A stretch of DNA of 64,000 nt from contig JAZQEH010000013.1 of the NCBI GenBank assembly GCA_045538895.1, positions 1 to 64,000 of the forward strand. Direction: 5' to 3'. The translations under genes and the position numbers were made by a program. The DNA comes from UMGS902 sp045538895 (GTDB lineage Bacteria > Bacillota > Clostridia > Oscillospirales > CAG-272). Positions 24,061 through 32,621 of the stretch are shown one piece after another (positions within the stretch are counted from its first letter, which is position 1; each line of letters begins with the position of its first letter). The notes below the pieces were generated by a model. It made no database searches. It was not told the origin of the DNA and worked only from the letters and a program-made list of their open reading frames with translations.

Positions 24061-24951
24061 TTAATTCAATTTGGAAGTGTACTGATTGGTAAGCTCAGCG
24101 AGTTTCAAATCCTTTTGTTCCTTGTAAACACGCTTGATCTCATCAATGATTACTGTACTTTCGTTAAGTGTTTCAAGTATCTCACGGAGTTCGGCAAGAA
24201 GTGCATCCATAGAAGCATCACACTTTGCTTCAAGTGCCTTGCCCTGCGGAGTAAGATAACTTGTAATAAGTTGCATTTTTCCCTGAAGATTGTGTTTCTC
24301 TTTGGGCAAATCAATGTATTTCTGTTTTGCCATAGCAATAACATTATCGATTTCGTTAAGATATGTAGCACGAAGCAGATATATTTCTGCGATTATCTCC
24401 TCGATACGTGCACGAAGCTCATCCGCATTTTCGGGCGGCTTCTTCTCTGTCTGAACGGTTGTAACAGTAGTCTCGGCCGTAGTCACCGTAGTATCATCGG
24501 TTGTTGCAATCACCTCTGTAACATCCGGCTTTTCTGCAGTTGTCACGGTTTCCTCAATCGGCTCGGTAAGCTCGCTTGTCACAACAATTTCATCTGGCTC
24601 TTCAGTAACTACCGATGCAGCAGTAGTTTCAACAGGATATCCCATTATGAGTGCAAGGGCCTGCTCAGGAGTAAGTTCTCCGCTTGCAAGCAATTTTCTC
24701 TCCTCGTCTGTGAGGTCACGCATTGTCACCGAAACGAGTTCGCCAAGCAATTCATTTGTTTTTTTATCGTTTTCCGCCTGCATGGAGTGAATTTCATCCT
24801 CCGAGTAAGAAATGCCGACAGAAACTATCTGTATATATCTCCAAAAAACGAATGCCGCTATTCCAACAAGCAGAATCAAGGCTGCAAGCACAACCAGCAA
24901 GACGTTTCGGGCAGTATGCTTTTTCTTTATCTCAATAGATTCCGAATTCAA
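24061..24951 (-). CDS. Membrane-anchored protein with Thr/Glu-rich linker and coiled coil, function unknown
   Basis: Not recognised as a known family. 296 residues: a short basic cytoplasmic end, one membrane helix (about 15-36, NVLLVVLAALILLVGIAAFV), an outside part with LTPEQALALIMG (about 95-106), a Thr/Val/Glu-rich low-complexity linker (about 115-170, many TTVTTAE-like repeats), then a helical coiled-coil region (about 175-296). The linker resembles the tail of the PASTA kinase at 51301. It is probably the first gene of a two-gene operon with the SLH protein and may span or sense the wall; this is inference from layout. Confidence 0.75.
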   Translation of the reverse strand: MNSESIEIKKKHTARNVLLVVLAALILLVGIAAFVFWRYIQIVSVGISYSEDEIHSMQAENDKKTNELLGELVSVTMRDLTDEERKLLASGELTPEQALALIMGYPVETTAASVVTEEPDEIVVTSELTEPIEETVTTAEKPDVTEVIATTDDTTVTTAETTVTTVQTEKKPPENADELRARIEEIIAEIYLLRATYLNEIDNVIAMAKQKYIDLPKEKHNLQGKMQLITSYLTPQGKALEAKCDASMDALLAELREILETLNESTVIIDEIKRVYKEQKDLKLAELTNQYTSKLN

Positions 24952-25008
24952 CCTTTATCCTCCTCACCATCCAGAATATATACTGATGGCATATTAATAG
25001 ACATATAC

Positions 25009-25037
25009 ATTATATTCGTTTCTTTTCAAAAAGTCAA
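25009..25037 (-). promoter_or_regulatory. Sigma-A promoter of the 24951-22341 gene pair
   Basis: On the minus strand TTGACT (25032-25037), 17-nt spacer, TATAAT (25009-25014), 58 nt before the ATG at 24951. Confidence 0.75.
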
Positions 25038-25091
25038 CAATTTTTATATAATATTTAACAGAAAAGGGCGCAGAAAATCTCTGCACCCTTG

Positions 25092-25967
25092 CTAACCGTT
25101 CTTTTTCTTACGGTGTCGGTATTCGTCGGGAGAAATGCCGTTTTTTTTCTTGAAGGAAGATGAAAAATGCTGGGAGCTTGAAAAGTTCAGCACATCAGCA
25201 ATTTCAGCAATGCTATACATATTTTCCTCAAGCATAGAACATGCCGCCTGCATTTTGCGCTGGAGAATATACTGCTTTGGAGTATATCCGTATTTCTCGC
25301 TGAAAATGCTGATAATGTACGATTTGTTAAGATAAAAGTGCTGTGCAATATCATCAAGAGTGATGTTGTATGACAAACCCGAATCTATGTAGTCCTTTAT
25401 GCGTTCTGCGGTGCTGACGGTAGCACGTTGTACCTTGCGATGCTCGGTTGCCGCAGTGATTATCATTTCGCACATGACCTTTGCACACTCGGTCATAATA
25501 TCGTCGGAATTGTCAACGTATGCCCTTGAAAGCAGTTCACGAAGTCTTTCAAAATAACCGTGTGTCTTTGAATTCGAAATAACAATGGCACCGTCAGTTA
25601 GACCGTAAGCATTTACAACACCGTCAAGGAGTCTGCCACCTGCATTTATCCAGATCTTCCCGTACGGATCCTCCTTGTCCGAATAATAGAGGTGCGAGTG
25701 AAGTCTGTTCAAAAAATAAAAGTCGCCTTCTCTGACAGTGTAATGCTTGCCGTCGCACTCTATATGCCCTTTTCCAGAAAGCACATATTCAAAAACATAT
25801 ATACTTTTTGTATCGTTTTTAACTCTTGTCCGCTCTACGAGATAATCGGCGCAGGGGAAGCTTTCACCCATGCTTTCAACAAAGAAAATACTGTTTTTGC
25901 CATAATCTGCACCCGCACGGTATGTAAAGTTAACAATGCCATGTACTATTCTTGACAAAACAATCAC
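25092..25967 (-). CDS. AraC-family transcriptional regulator
   Basis: 291 residues. The N-terminal cupin-like sensor (about 20-150) contains FEYVLSGKGHIECDGKHYTVREGDFYFL, cut here at a typical double beta fold. The C-terminal 100 residues carry two HTH motifs: ITLDDIAQHFYLNKSYIISIF and SIAEIADVLNFSSSQHFSSSF with the ending KKKNGISPDEYR. Such proteins sense a small carbohydrate and activate nearby genes. Its neighbours upstream are the glycoside hydrolase-like genes at 26357 and 28445. A weak hairpin (GGGCGCAGA/TCTGCACCC) follows its stop. Confidence 0.9.
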   Translation of the reverse strand: MIVLSRIVHGIVNFTYRAGADYGKNSIFFVESMGESFPCADYLVERTRVKNDTKSIYVFEYVLSGKGHIECDGKHYTVREGDFYFLNRLHSHLYYSDKEDPYGKIWINAGGRLLDGVVNAYGLTDGAIVISNSKTHGYFERLRELLSRAYVDNSDDIMTECAKVMCEMIITAATEHRKVQRATVSTAERIKDYIDSGLSYNITLDDIAQHFYLNKSYIISIFSEKYGYTPKQYILQRKMQAACSMLEENMYSIAEIADVLNFSSSQHFSSSFKKKNGISPDEYRHRKKKNG

Positions 25968-25991
25968 CTACACTTTTTGTACATTAATTCC

Positions 25992-26021
25992 ATTATAAAG
26001 CCTAAGCATATGATTTGTCAA
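25992..26021 (-). promoter_or_regulatory. Probable promoter of the AraC gene at 25967
   Basis: On the minus strand TTGACA (26016-26021), 18-nt spacer, TATAAT (25992-25997), about 25 nt before the start codon. Confidence 0.7.
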
Positions 26022-26083
26022 TAGAAAAATTTATCCCTCCGCCAACCGAAGCAAAATTTATAAAATGTGTAGATGTTAATGCA

Positions 26084-26310
26084 GTAAATTAAAGTTTTCC
26101 TCACTTGAAAATGCAAGCATTTTCAAGTGGTTGCAAAACCGTTCACTCGCGTCTCGCTCACCGCTCGCGGTTTTCAAGGAGTAAAAAAGCCGGGGAACCC
26201 GTCTTTTTTACAGATTTTTAGGCTTCCCCCTTGGGGGAAGCTGTCAGCGGAGCTGACTGATGAGGGGTAGCCGCATAGCGGCGTTTCATCCCATAAACAA
26301 TAATTTATCT
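26084..26310. repeat. MITE-like element B (composite)
   Basis: 227-bp element. The left end TAAATTAAAGTTTTCC and the right end (reverse complement TAAATTATTGTTTATGGG) belong to the same terminal repeat family as the elements at 3703, 15089, 39162 and 63685. The cargo is double: stems CACTTGAAAAT/ATTTTCAAGTG and CAAAACCG/CGCGGTTTT related to 22043-22112, then GGCTTCCCCC/GGGGGAAGC and CTGTCAGCGG/GCTGACTGA. The latter cargo type resembles repeats I associate with gut Clostridia genomes. It separates the AraC gene from the hydrolase genes. Confidence 0.7.
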
Positions 26311-26326
26311 ACCGTTAAACTCGAAA

Positions 26327-26352
26327 AAATCCACCCGTTTTCGGGTGGATTT
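26327..26352 (-). terminator. Intrinsic terminator of the 26357 gene
   Basis: Stem AAATCCACCCG/CGGGTGGATTT with loop TTTT. On the minus strand it is followed by six T. Confidence 0.8.
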
Positions 26353-26356
26353 GTTT

Positions 26357-28345
26357 TTATCTCTTGATCTTGCCTTCGATTTCGTTTAGTCCTTCATCGA
26401 AGAACGACCAATCGTCATGGAAACGGAGGTTTTCAAGACGGAATGCGCACGGCCATGCAGGCAACCACTGTGAGGGGCTGAACGGAGGTACGCCGTAACG
26501 TCCCCAACGGGTATGGAACACCGCCTCGTCCTGCGAGCCTGCAGGACGGATGCGTCCGTTTATGTACATTGTACCGTCGGAAATGCACTGACACGCATTG
26601 CACCAGAACGCAACTGCTCTTTCTCTCCACTGCTTGAAGCCGGTAATTTCATAGAGTTTAAGGAACGAAAGCACGTCACGGAGAGCATACTGGTCCATAG
26701 CCTGATGAGGTGTGGAAACGCTGGTGGAGCCAAACGTATCGTAGCCCATCTTTGAGATAAGGCAATCAGCAGGATATTCAACGGTATAATACATCATCCA
26801 TGTGCAAAGGTACCATGCAATCTTCTCTGCTCTTTCGACATACTTCTTGTCGCCGGTAATTTCATAGAGTGCGAGTGCATCACGGAGAAGCGGCGAGGAG
26901 GATTCCTTGTCAATACTGTATGTATCAAGTGCACCGGCGGTAGTAAATCCGTCACGCTCAAGTCCCTGATAGTAGAAATCAAACGCCTTTACCGCACTGT
27001 CGAGGTACTTCTTGTCGCCGCTCTTCTTGTATGCGGTGAGAATCGGGAGAATGAGGAAGCAACCTATTGTACCCTTCTTGGCACGAAGCTCACCGGCATC
27101 ATCCCATGACTTTGCAAACGAGCCTTCTTCATCCTGGCGCGCAATCGCAAAATCGCAGATGCTATAAGCAGTCTTAAGATATTCAGGCTTGTCAATTCCA
27201 GCTTTCTTACAGAGGTCATACGCTTCAAAGAATCCGTCTGCACCTGTACCGAGGTTGCAGGCATCGTTCTGGAAAAGAATCTGTCCGTCAGCGGCACGGC
27301 GGAACTTTTTACCCATAAAGTTCTTGTAGGTTTCATACATACATTCGCCAAGCGTATAGCGGTCAAGGTCCTCGTCTTTGAGAGCCTCAAAGTCCACGTA
27401 TCTCCACGGGTCATAGTCGATCTTTACGCTGATATGACCTGCATCACGGTGACCGAACTTTATCCATGCATCGTGTGCGTCAATACCAATATCAAGCTTT
27501 TCCTTATCGCCCGTCTTAAGATAGTCCCAGATATACGCATTAGCCATCGAAGCACTCTGACCTACCCAGCCAAGCTCATAGCGATGCTCGTTCTTCTTAT
27601 AGGAATACGTGCCGGGATACCACTGTGCACCGGAGGTAAAGCCGCTGAAACCGTTTGCTTCTTTCTGATAGAGGTAACGGCAATATGCAATAGAAAGACG
27701 GTACAGCTCTTCTGCAGTCATCGGAGCCTTGATTGCGTGACCGTAGTAACGCCATGCAAAATCAAGCAAACTGCTGTAACGGTGCTTTGAACCGTTTTCA
27801 CAAGGCACGGCAAGAATTATCGCCTCAAAGTCACATTTCGGCTCCATAGTACCCTGAAAAGGCTCGCCCCAGAAATGGCGCTGAAGCGTTCTTGGCTTTT
27901 CCTCTTCGGGGAAAATTACCACGTGAAGCTCACCCTCGTCAACCTTGTAAAGTGAGCAAGCGTTGTTGTCATTTTCCTTTGCCATAAGGGCAAGCGAAAT
28001 CTCTGCATTTTCACTGTATGTACAAGAGGGGATAGTACCTCTGTGCGATGCCCATGACCAAGGAGTACCGTCTGTATCACGGTCGCCGATATACTCTGCA
28101 AGAGAGCCCCAGCCGTTACCGTTATAGCTTATCGCAGGAACCATTGTAAACGTAGGCTCACCGATAAGCAGCATCTCCATACGCATACGGTCAACGGGGA
28201 CGTCAGTATGACGCATCCACTTGAACGCACCGTTTTCAATAGGCTCAAAAGTGTCAGTGGCACCGTCTATGCCAAGGATTTTTGCATATTCATTGCCGTC
28301 AACCACAACGGCATGACCGTAGTCGGTCTTTTTGATACTAACCAT
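26357..28345 (-). CDS. Six-hairpin (alpha/alpha toroid) glycosidase-like protein, family not assigned
   Basis: 662 residues, no signal peptide, so cytoplasmic. Residues 1 to about 200 are beta-rich; from about 205 on repeated helical pairs occur (LYRLSIAYCRYLYQ, YLKTAYSICDFAIARQ, YLDSAVKAFDFYYQGLE, ALALYEITGDKKYVERAEKI, LSFLKLYEITGFKQWRERA), typical of an alpha/alpha toroid. Acidic candidates include WDDAGELRAKKGT and DEAVFHTRWGRYGVPPF, but I cannot name the catalytic pair. It follows the DUF6259-like gene after 99 nt in the same direction. Substrate unknown; intracellular oligosaccharides are plausible. ATG follows CGGAGGAT. Confidence 0.7.
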   Translation of the reverse strand: MVSIKKTDYGHAVVVDGNEYAKILGIDGATDTFEPIENGAFKWMRHTDVPVDRMRMEMLLIGEPTFTMVPAISYNGNGWGSLAEYIGDRDTDGTPWSWASHRGTIPSCTYSENAEISLALMAKENDNNACSLYKVDEGELHVVIFPEEEKPRTLQRHFWGEPFQGTMEPKCDFEAIILAVPCENGSKHRYSSLLDFAWRYYGHAIKAPMTAEELYRLSIAYCRYLYQKEANGFSGFTSGAQWYPGTYSYKKNEHRYELGWVGQSASMANAYIWDYLKTGDKEKLDIGIDAHDAWIKFGHRDAGHISVKIDYDPWRYVDFEALKDEDLDRYTLGECMYETYKNFMGKKFRRAADGQILFQNDACNLGTGADGFFEAYDLCKKAGIDKPEYLKTAYSICDFAIARQDEEGSFAKSWDDAGELRAKKGTIGCFLILPILTAYKKSGDKKYLDSAVKAFDFYYQGLERDGFTTAGALDTYSIDKESSSPLLRDALALYEITGDKKYVERAEKIAWYLCTWMMYYTVEYPADCLISKMGYDTFGSTSVSTPHQAMDQYALRDVLSFLKLYEITGFKQWRERAVAFWCNACQCISDGTMYINGRIRPAGSQDEAVFHTRWGRYGVPPFSPSQWLPAWPCAFRLENLRFHDDWSFFDEGLNEIEGKIKR

Positions 28346-28444
28346 TTTTATCCTCCGGAAAACTTATTTCATATTAATTATAGCAAACTTTTCCTCAAAC
28401 TCAATGCTTTTCAGATTTAGGTTTATTTTAGGCAACAAACAGCA

Positions 28445-30406
28445 TTAAACTACATCAAAAATGTCAAACTTCACCTCGTCTGCCGCAAGCTTTACGCCGC
28501 AAACGTCCTGTACTTCGTCTGATACATTGTAAAGCACACGGAGGAGTTTTGTTTTATCTGCGTTGTAATACTCGCCACGCTTAATATAATAAGGAAGCGG
28601 ACGTGTATCGATAACGGTAAACGTACCGTAATAGTAGAAATCCTTGTATTTATCAAGACATTCGGTGTGAAATGCAACCATCTTTGAATAGCCCTCGTCA
28701 CAACCGATATGGCGGCGACAAACGTAAAGCTCTGCATCAAGGCGAAGTCCCATTACAAGAGCAAACTTCATCTGCTTTGGCGAACTGCCCTCGCTATCAC
28801 GGATACCTCGTGCAGTGCTTATAACCTCGGGGAATGTGTAGCGGAAAAGAGCCGGAAACTGGCTGCTCTTTATCTCGCAATTGCTGTTATTAAGACCGCC
28901 GTGAATAAACTGTGCGTACGGTGCCGCAACGTCAACCACTATCTCACCTGCAAGCACCTTGCCCTCTTTTTCGCAATATGCCGCAGCCGCTTCAAAGAAT
29001 TCACGCTTTGAAACCCATTCTTCATCGACACGGTTGCCGTGGTCATGCTTGTTATTGAAGCAGGGCTGTACGGGTGCAACGCAGTAGCAGTCGGTGAAAA
29101 GGCAATCCGCATCAAAGCTATTAAGCAGCTTAAGCTGCGAAAGTACCTGATTTCTCCAGAGCGATGTGCCTGTGCAGCAAAGCGGGAACTGCACCGAACC
29201 GTACGTAGCACGGAACTCGCCTCTGCCGGGATAAACAAACGATTGGCGGTATTCGTTGCCGTTGATATCAATAATGGCAACGTCCTTGCCGAACTTCTTG
29301 TAATAGTCAATCGAGGGATCCATGAAGTGACAGTTGCACTCAAGAATTATGCGTCCGCCCATCTTCTGAACCTTGTGAATATTCTCGCGGAGCTCATCCC
29401 ATGCACCGTCATACGGCTCTGTGTAAACAGGGTAATTTCTGTCCATGCCCTCTTTCCACCATGCAAAAAGGAAGATGGTATGTATTCCGCTCTTTGCGCC
29501 CTCCTCGTATATATGGGGCAGGTCGGATGCCTTATAATAATCTTCACCGTACTGCGAACGCATTATGATTCTCTGCCAGCCAGTGAGTTCCTTTACCCAC
29601 TTTTCTTTTTTGGGAACCTTGTAGAAGGTTTTCTCTGCCCATGCACGGTAAACGTCTGCACCGTTTCTCCAGTCACCGTTAAGGATGCCCAAAACAGTAG
29701 GTGCCATTTCAAGGCTCTCACCGGGGCGTGCCATTGGCATATTGTTGACACCAACCATAAGGTTGAGCGGCTTTGCATGTATACGCTGTTTTACTGTGAG
29801 GAAGCACGCTCTTGCCTTTTCGTCATGTCTGCCGACATACAGAAAATGTCCGTTTGACTCTATACCGAACCATCCCATTGTAGCCTTGGGATAATGCAGA
29901 TGCCAGAAAACCTCTCTTTCATCGTGATAATACCAGTTGCGTACCATGCCCGCAAGATATTTCCACGGGTTTTCAACTCGTTGACCGAGACCGTTTGGCA
30001 TGTAGATAACGTCATTTTCCTTTTCACCGAAAAGCTCGGTAAAATCCGCAAGCGGACACATGCACTCGTTTATACGTGTAACCTTGGTATTATTTACAAC
30101 ACTCGGCGTAAACTTGATAAATCCGTCTTCAATCTCTGCTATAACGGTAAATTCAATATCATAAACGTCGCCGTATTCGCTGACAAGCTTACTGTAGGAA
30201 ATGACAAGTTTTCCCTCTTCCTCTTTAACGCTTCCCTTCTGCATGCTCGATATCACCGGAATTTCGGTACGGAGTCCGTCATCGAGGATAAGTCTGAAGA
30301 AATCGGAGCCTTCTGTGGCTTTATCTTCCTTGCCACTGATGAAAAAGGTTGCGTTCTGTGCATCATCGTCAATTCTGAAATTCAAAAATTCTGTCTTTAG
30401 CAACAT
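28445..30406 (-). CDS. DUF6259-like carbohydrate-active TIM-barrel protein
   Basis: 653 residues without signal peptide. Residues 1 to about 260 are a beta-sandwich, followed by a TIM-barrel-like part: WQRIIMRSQYGEDYY, HTIFLFAWWKEGMDRNYP, GGRIILECNCHFMDP, FDADCLFTDCYCVAP and GKVLAGEIVVDVA. Asp in LFTDCYC and Glu in LAGEIVV sit at strand ends where retaining glycosidases place catalytic acids; this is inference. I recall this kind of sequence as DUF6259. A small C-terminal beta domain ends it. It forms a unit with the toroid protein at 26357 and the AraC gene at 30514. Confidence 0.65.
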   Translation of the reverse strand: MLLKTEFLNFRIDDDAQNATFFISGKEDKATEGSDFFRLILDDGLRTEIPVISSMQKGSVKEEEGKLVISYSKLVSEYGDVYDIEFTVIAEIEDGFIKFTPSVVNNTKVTRINECMCPLADFTELFGEKENDVIYMPNGLGQRVENPWKYLAGMVRNWYYHDEREVFWHLHYPKATMGWFGIESNGHFLYVGRHDEKARACFLTVKQRIHAKPLNLMVGVNNMPMARPGESLEMAPTVLGILNGDWRNGADVYRAWAEKTFYKVPKKEKWVKELTGWQRIIMRSQYGEDYYKASDLPHIYEEGAKSGIHTIFLFAWWKEGMDRNYPVYTEPYDGAWDELRENIHKVQKMGGRIILECNCHFMDPSIDYYKKFGKDVAIIDINGNEYRQSFVYPGRGEFRATYGSVQFPLCCTGTSLWRNQVLSQLKLLNSFDADCLFTDCYCVAPVQPCFNNKHDHGNRVDEEWVSKREFFEAAAAYCEKEGKVLAGEIVVDVAAPYAQFIHGGLNNSNCEIKSSQFPALFRYTFPEVISTARGIRDSEGSSPKQMKFALVMGLRLDAELYVCRRHIGCDEGYSKMVAFHTECLDKYKDFYYYGTFTVIDTRPLPYYIKRGEYYNADKTKLLRVLYNVSDEVQDVCGVKLAADEVKFDIFDVV

Positions 30407-30513
30407 GGTTTTTCACCTTTCGCAAATATTTTTCTATAACAAAATTACCATAGTTTACATATACGCAACAATCAATATTTCAAAAAACGATATTTTCGCA
30501 ATCTTTTAAGATA

Positions 30514-31284
30514 TTATTGCAGTTTGCCCATACCGCTGTTTACCCATTCTCTGGGCGAGCACCCCTCACTGTTTAAAAAGGCTCTGTAAAAATTCGAATA
30601 GGTATCAAAGCCACATTCCTCACCGACTTGTGTAAAAGACAAATCAGTGCTCAATAATAGCTGCTTAGCTCTGGTGATCCGCATTTCGTTTATAAAGCTG
30701 TGAGGTGTTTTCCCCGTCTGTTTTTTAAATGCCTGTATAAAGTAGTTCTCTGTATATCCACAAAGCTTAGCCAGCTCTTTAACGGTATACTTTTTCTTAA
30801 AATCCTCCGATATGACTGCTAAAACCTTATCCGTTATACCTACCTTTATACTGATGTTATACTTTTCAAGTGCCATAAGTATGCCGTATATTACCGATGC
30901 TTTTTCAACCTTGGAAGCACCTGAATATATAAGTTCTTCCATCTTTTTAAAATGCGAAAGAAGCGTTTCTGTATCAAATCTTCCCCTGCACGGGAGCGTG
31001 TGTGTGCTTTTGTAAAAATTCTCTTTAAAATGAATATAGAAAACCAAGGGACAGTCGCATTTCAAATTTCCTTCCTGATGCAGACCGTGTTCCATAATGT
31101 AGTATTCGCCGGCACCAAGCTCTATGGGCTCACCGTTAAAGGTGAAGCGGAACACACCGTCACACACCATAACCAGAACGTCCTGACTGCAAATACGTGT
31201 TGTTGCGTGCTCTCCCTCTTTCAGTTGTACAAAAGCCGCCGCAGTCCATACCGGCATTGTATTTAGCGAAAATCCGTATGCCAC
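30514..31284 (-). CDS. AraC-family transcriptional regulator
   Basis: 256 residues. N-terminal cupin part (about 15-100) with FNGEPIELGAGEYYIMEHGLHQ. C-terminal double HTH with TVKELAKLCGYTENYFIQAFK and SFTQVGEECGFDTYSNFYRAFL, then NSEGCSPREW. The start is GTG behind AAGGGGGTGAGAGG; the next ATG would cut the conserved sensor. Likely activator of the two hydrolase-like genes 107 nt downstream. A possible promoter on the minus strand is TTGCAA, 16-nt spacer, TATACT near 31306-31333. Confidence 0.88.
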   Translation of the reverse strand: MAYGFSLNTMPVWTAAAFVQLKEGEHATTRICSQDVLVMVCDGVFRFTFNGEPIELGAGEYYIMEHGLHQEGNLKCDCPLVFYIHFKENFYKSTHTLPCRGRFDTETLLSHFKKMEELIYSGASKVEKASVIYGILMALEKYNISIKVGITDKVLAVISEDFKKKYTVKELAKLCGYTENYFIQAFKKQTGKTPHSFINEMRITRAKQLLLSTDLSFTQVGEECGFDTYSNFYRAFLNSEGCSPREWVNSGMGKLQ

Positions 31285-31337
31285 CCTCTCACCCCCTTTA
31301 TTTCAGTATAACACAAATCTGTATTTTTGCAATAAAA

Positions 31338-31627
31338 AATCCCACTCGAAACGAGTGGGATTCAGCCTGATGACAAAGCCATCTGGCTGAGTGGAGGCTG
31401 AGAAACGCAGGCAGATTTTTGGATTTTTGTTTCGTCGGCGTACATGTGTACGGTAGAGACAAAAATCCGAAAAAGCAAGTAACGGCAAGGGCTTTTTAAG
31501 CCCTTTCCCCATTTTGTTTTTAATACGAAGTGGAAAATTATTTGTTCTTATTCCCTTTACTTTTATTTTTACTTGCGGTCTGACGTGTTTGTCAGCGCTC
31601 TGAATCCCACTCGAAACGAGTGGGATT
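31338..31627 (-). mobile_element. Structured element inserted in the nucleoside-permease terminator, copy 2
   Basis: A 240-bp core (31363-31602) flanked by exact 25-bp direct repeats (31338-31362, 31603-31627). Each repeat is the terminator stem ATCCCACTCG/CGAGTGGGAT of the upstream permease gene. Only the copy distal to the gene has the T-run. The core matches 14719-14959, with an unbroken identical stretch of about 90 nt, and lies in the same direction relative to the upstream gene. At its 3' hairpin one A-T pair of copy 1 is C-G here. A 69-codon frame matching the one in copy 1 is probably not a gene. Confidence 0.8.
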
Positions 31628-31631
31628 AATT

Positions 31632-32621
31632 TTATCTTTCTTCACGGAAATATGAAAGTCCAAGACTCTGAGGAGGCTGGCTTTCACGCTTTTCACGGAT
31701 ACTTGTAATAACAAGCACTATAATGGTTACAACGTAAGGAAGCATCTTGAGAAGCTCCTGAGCCGCAAAGCTCACGTTTACAACCGACCAGAGGATGTAA
31801 AGTCCGCCGAAAAGGAACGCACCGAGTATGCCCACGTTAGGACGCCATACCGCAAAAATTACAAGTGCGATTGCAAGCCAACCGCGGTCACCAAAGCCGT
31901 CGTTTGCCCAGATACCCATGTAGTCAACTACGTAGTAAAGACCGCCAAGACCTGCAATCATACTGCCGATACAGGTTGCAACATACTTATACTTGTTTAC
32001 GTTGATACCCGCCGCATCTGCGGTAGCAGGGTTTTCACCGACTGCACGGAGATGAAGTCCCACACGTGTGCGGTTAAGCACAAATGCCGCTACAAGCGCA
32101 ATTACAACTGCAAGATAAACAAGAAATCCGTGCGAAAGGAAAATATCGCCGAACCAACCGAGTTTTTCTGCAAAGGGAAGATTTGTTTTAAACAAAATCT
32201 TTGTCTGCGGGAACGAAAGCGAGGTTTCGCCCGTACCCGAAAGCTTTGCAAGTGTACCGCCGAAAAAGTTACCGATACCGATACCGAATGTGGTGAGTGC
32301 AAGACCGGTTACATTCTGATTTGCACGGAGAGTAACGGTGAGGAAACAATAAATAAAGCCCATTACAAGCGAGCCGAGAAGCGCACTTACAAAAGGAATC
32401 AAAATCGCAAGCACGGGATTCATCGTATCAACAGAATGTTCATAAAGGAACGCACCCGCCGCACCTGAAATACCGCCAACGTACATGATACCGGGGATAC
32501 CGAGGTTAAGATGTCCCGACTTTTCGGTGATGATCTCACCTGTCGAGCCGTAAAGCAACGGGATACCCTGCATTATTGCACGGGGCAAAAACAGAAGAAT
32601 CGAAGATAAAAACGCCATCAT
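31632..32621 (-). CDS. Nucleoside ABC transporter permease (YufQ/NupQ type)
   Basis: 329 residues with about nine membrane helices and the BPD_transp_2 family features: GEIITEKSGHLNLGIPGIMYVGG near the N terminus and RAVGENPATADAAGINVNKYK in the cytoplasmic coupling loop. It forms the importer membrane unit with the 32618 gene. Its ATG overlaps the stop of that gene (ATGA, 4 nt). The terminator directly after its stop is interrupted by the element at 31338. Confidence 0.92.
   Translation of the reverse strand: MMAFLSSILLFLPRAIMQGIPLLYGSTGEIITEKSGHLNLGIPGIMYVGGISGAAGAFLYEHSVDTMNPVLAILIPFVSALLGSLVMGFIYCFLTVTLRANQNVTGLALTTFGIGIGNFFGGTLAKLSGTGETSLSFPQTKILFKTNLPFAEKLGWFGDIFLSHGFLVYLAVVIALVAAFVLNRTRVGLHLRAVGENPATADAAGINVNKYKYVATCIGSMIAGLGGLYYVVDYMGIWANDGFGDRGWLAIALVIFAVWRPNVGILGAFLFGGLYILWSVVNVSFAAQELLKMLPYVVTIIVLVITSIREKRESQPPQSLGLSYFREER

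Noticed and set aside
29039..29857. Plus-strand frame of about 270 codons inside the DUF6259-like gene
   Set aside because: Antisense shadow with no start signals and no recognisable features.
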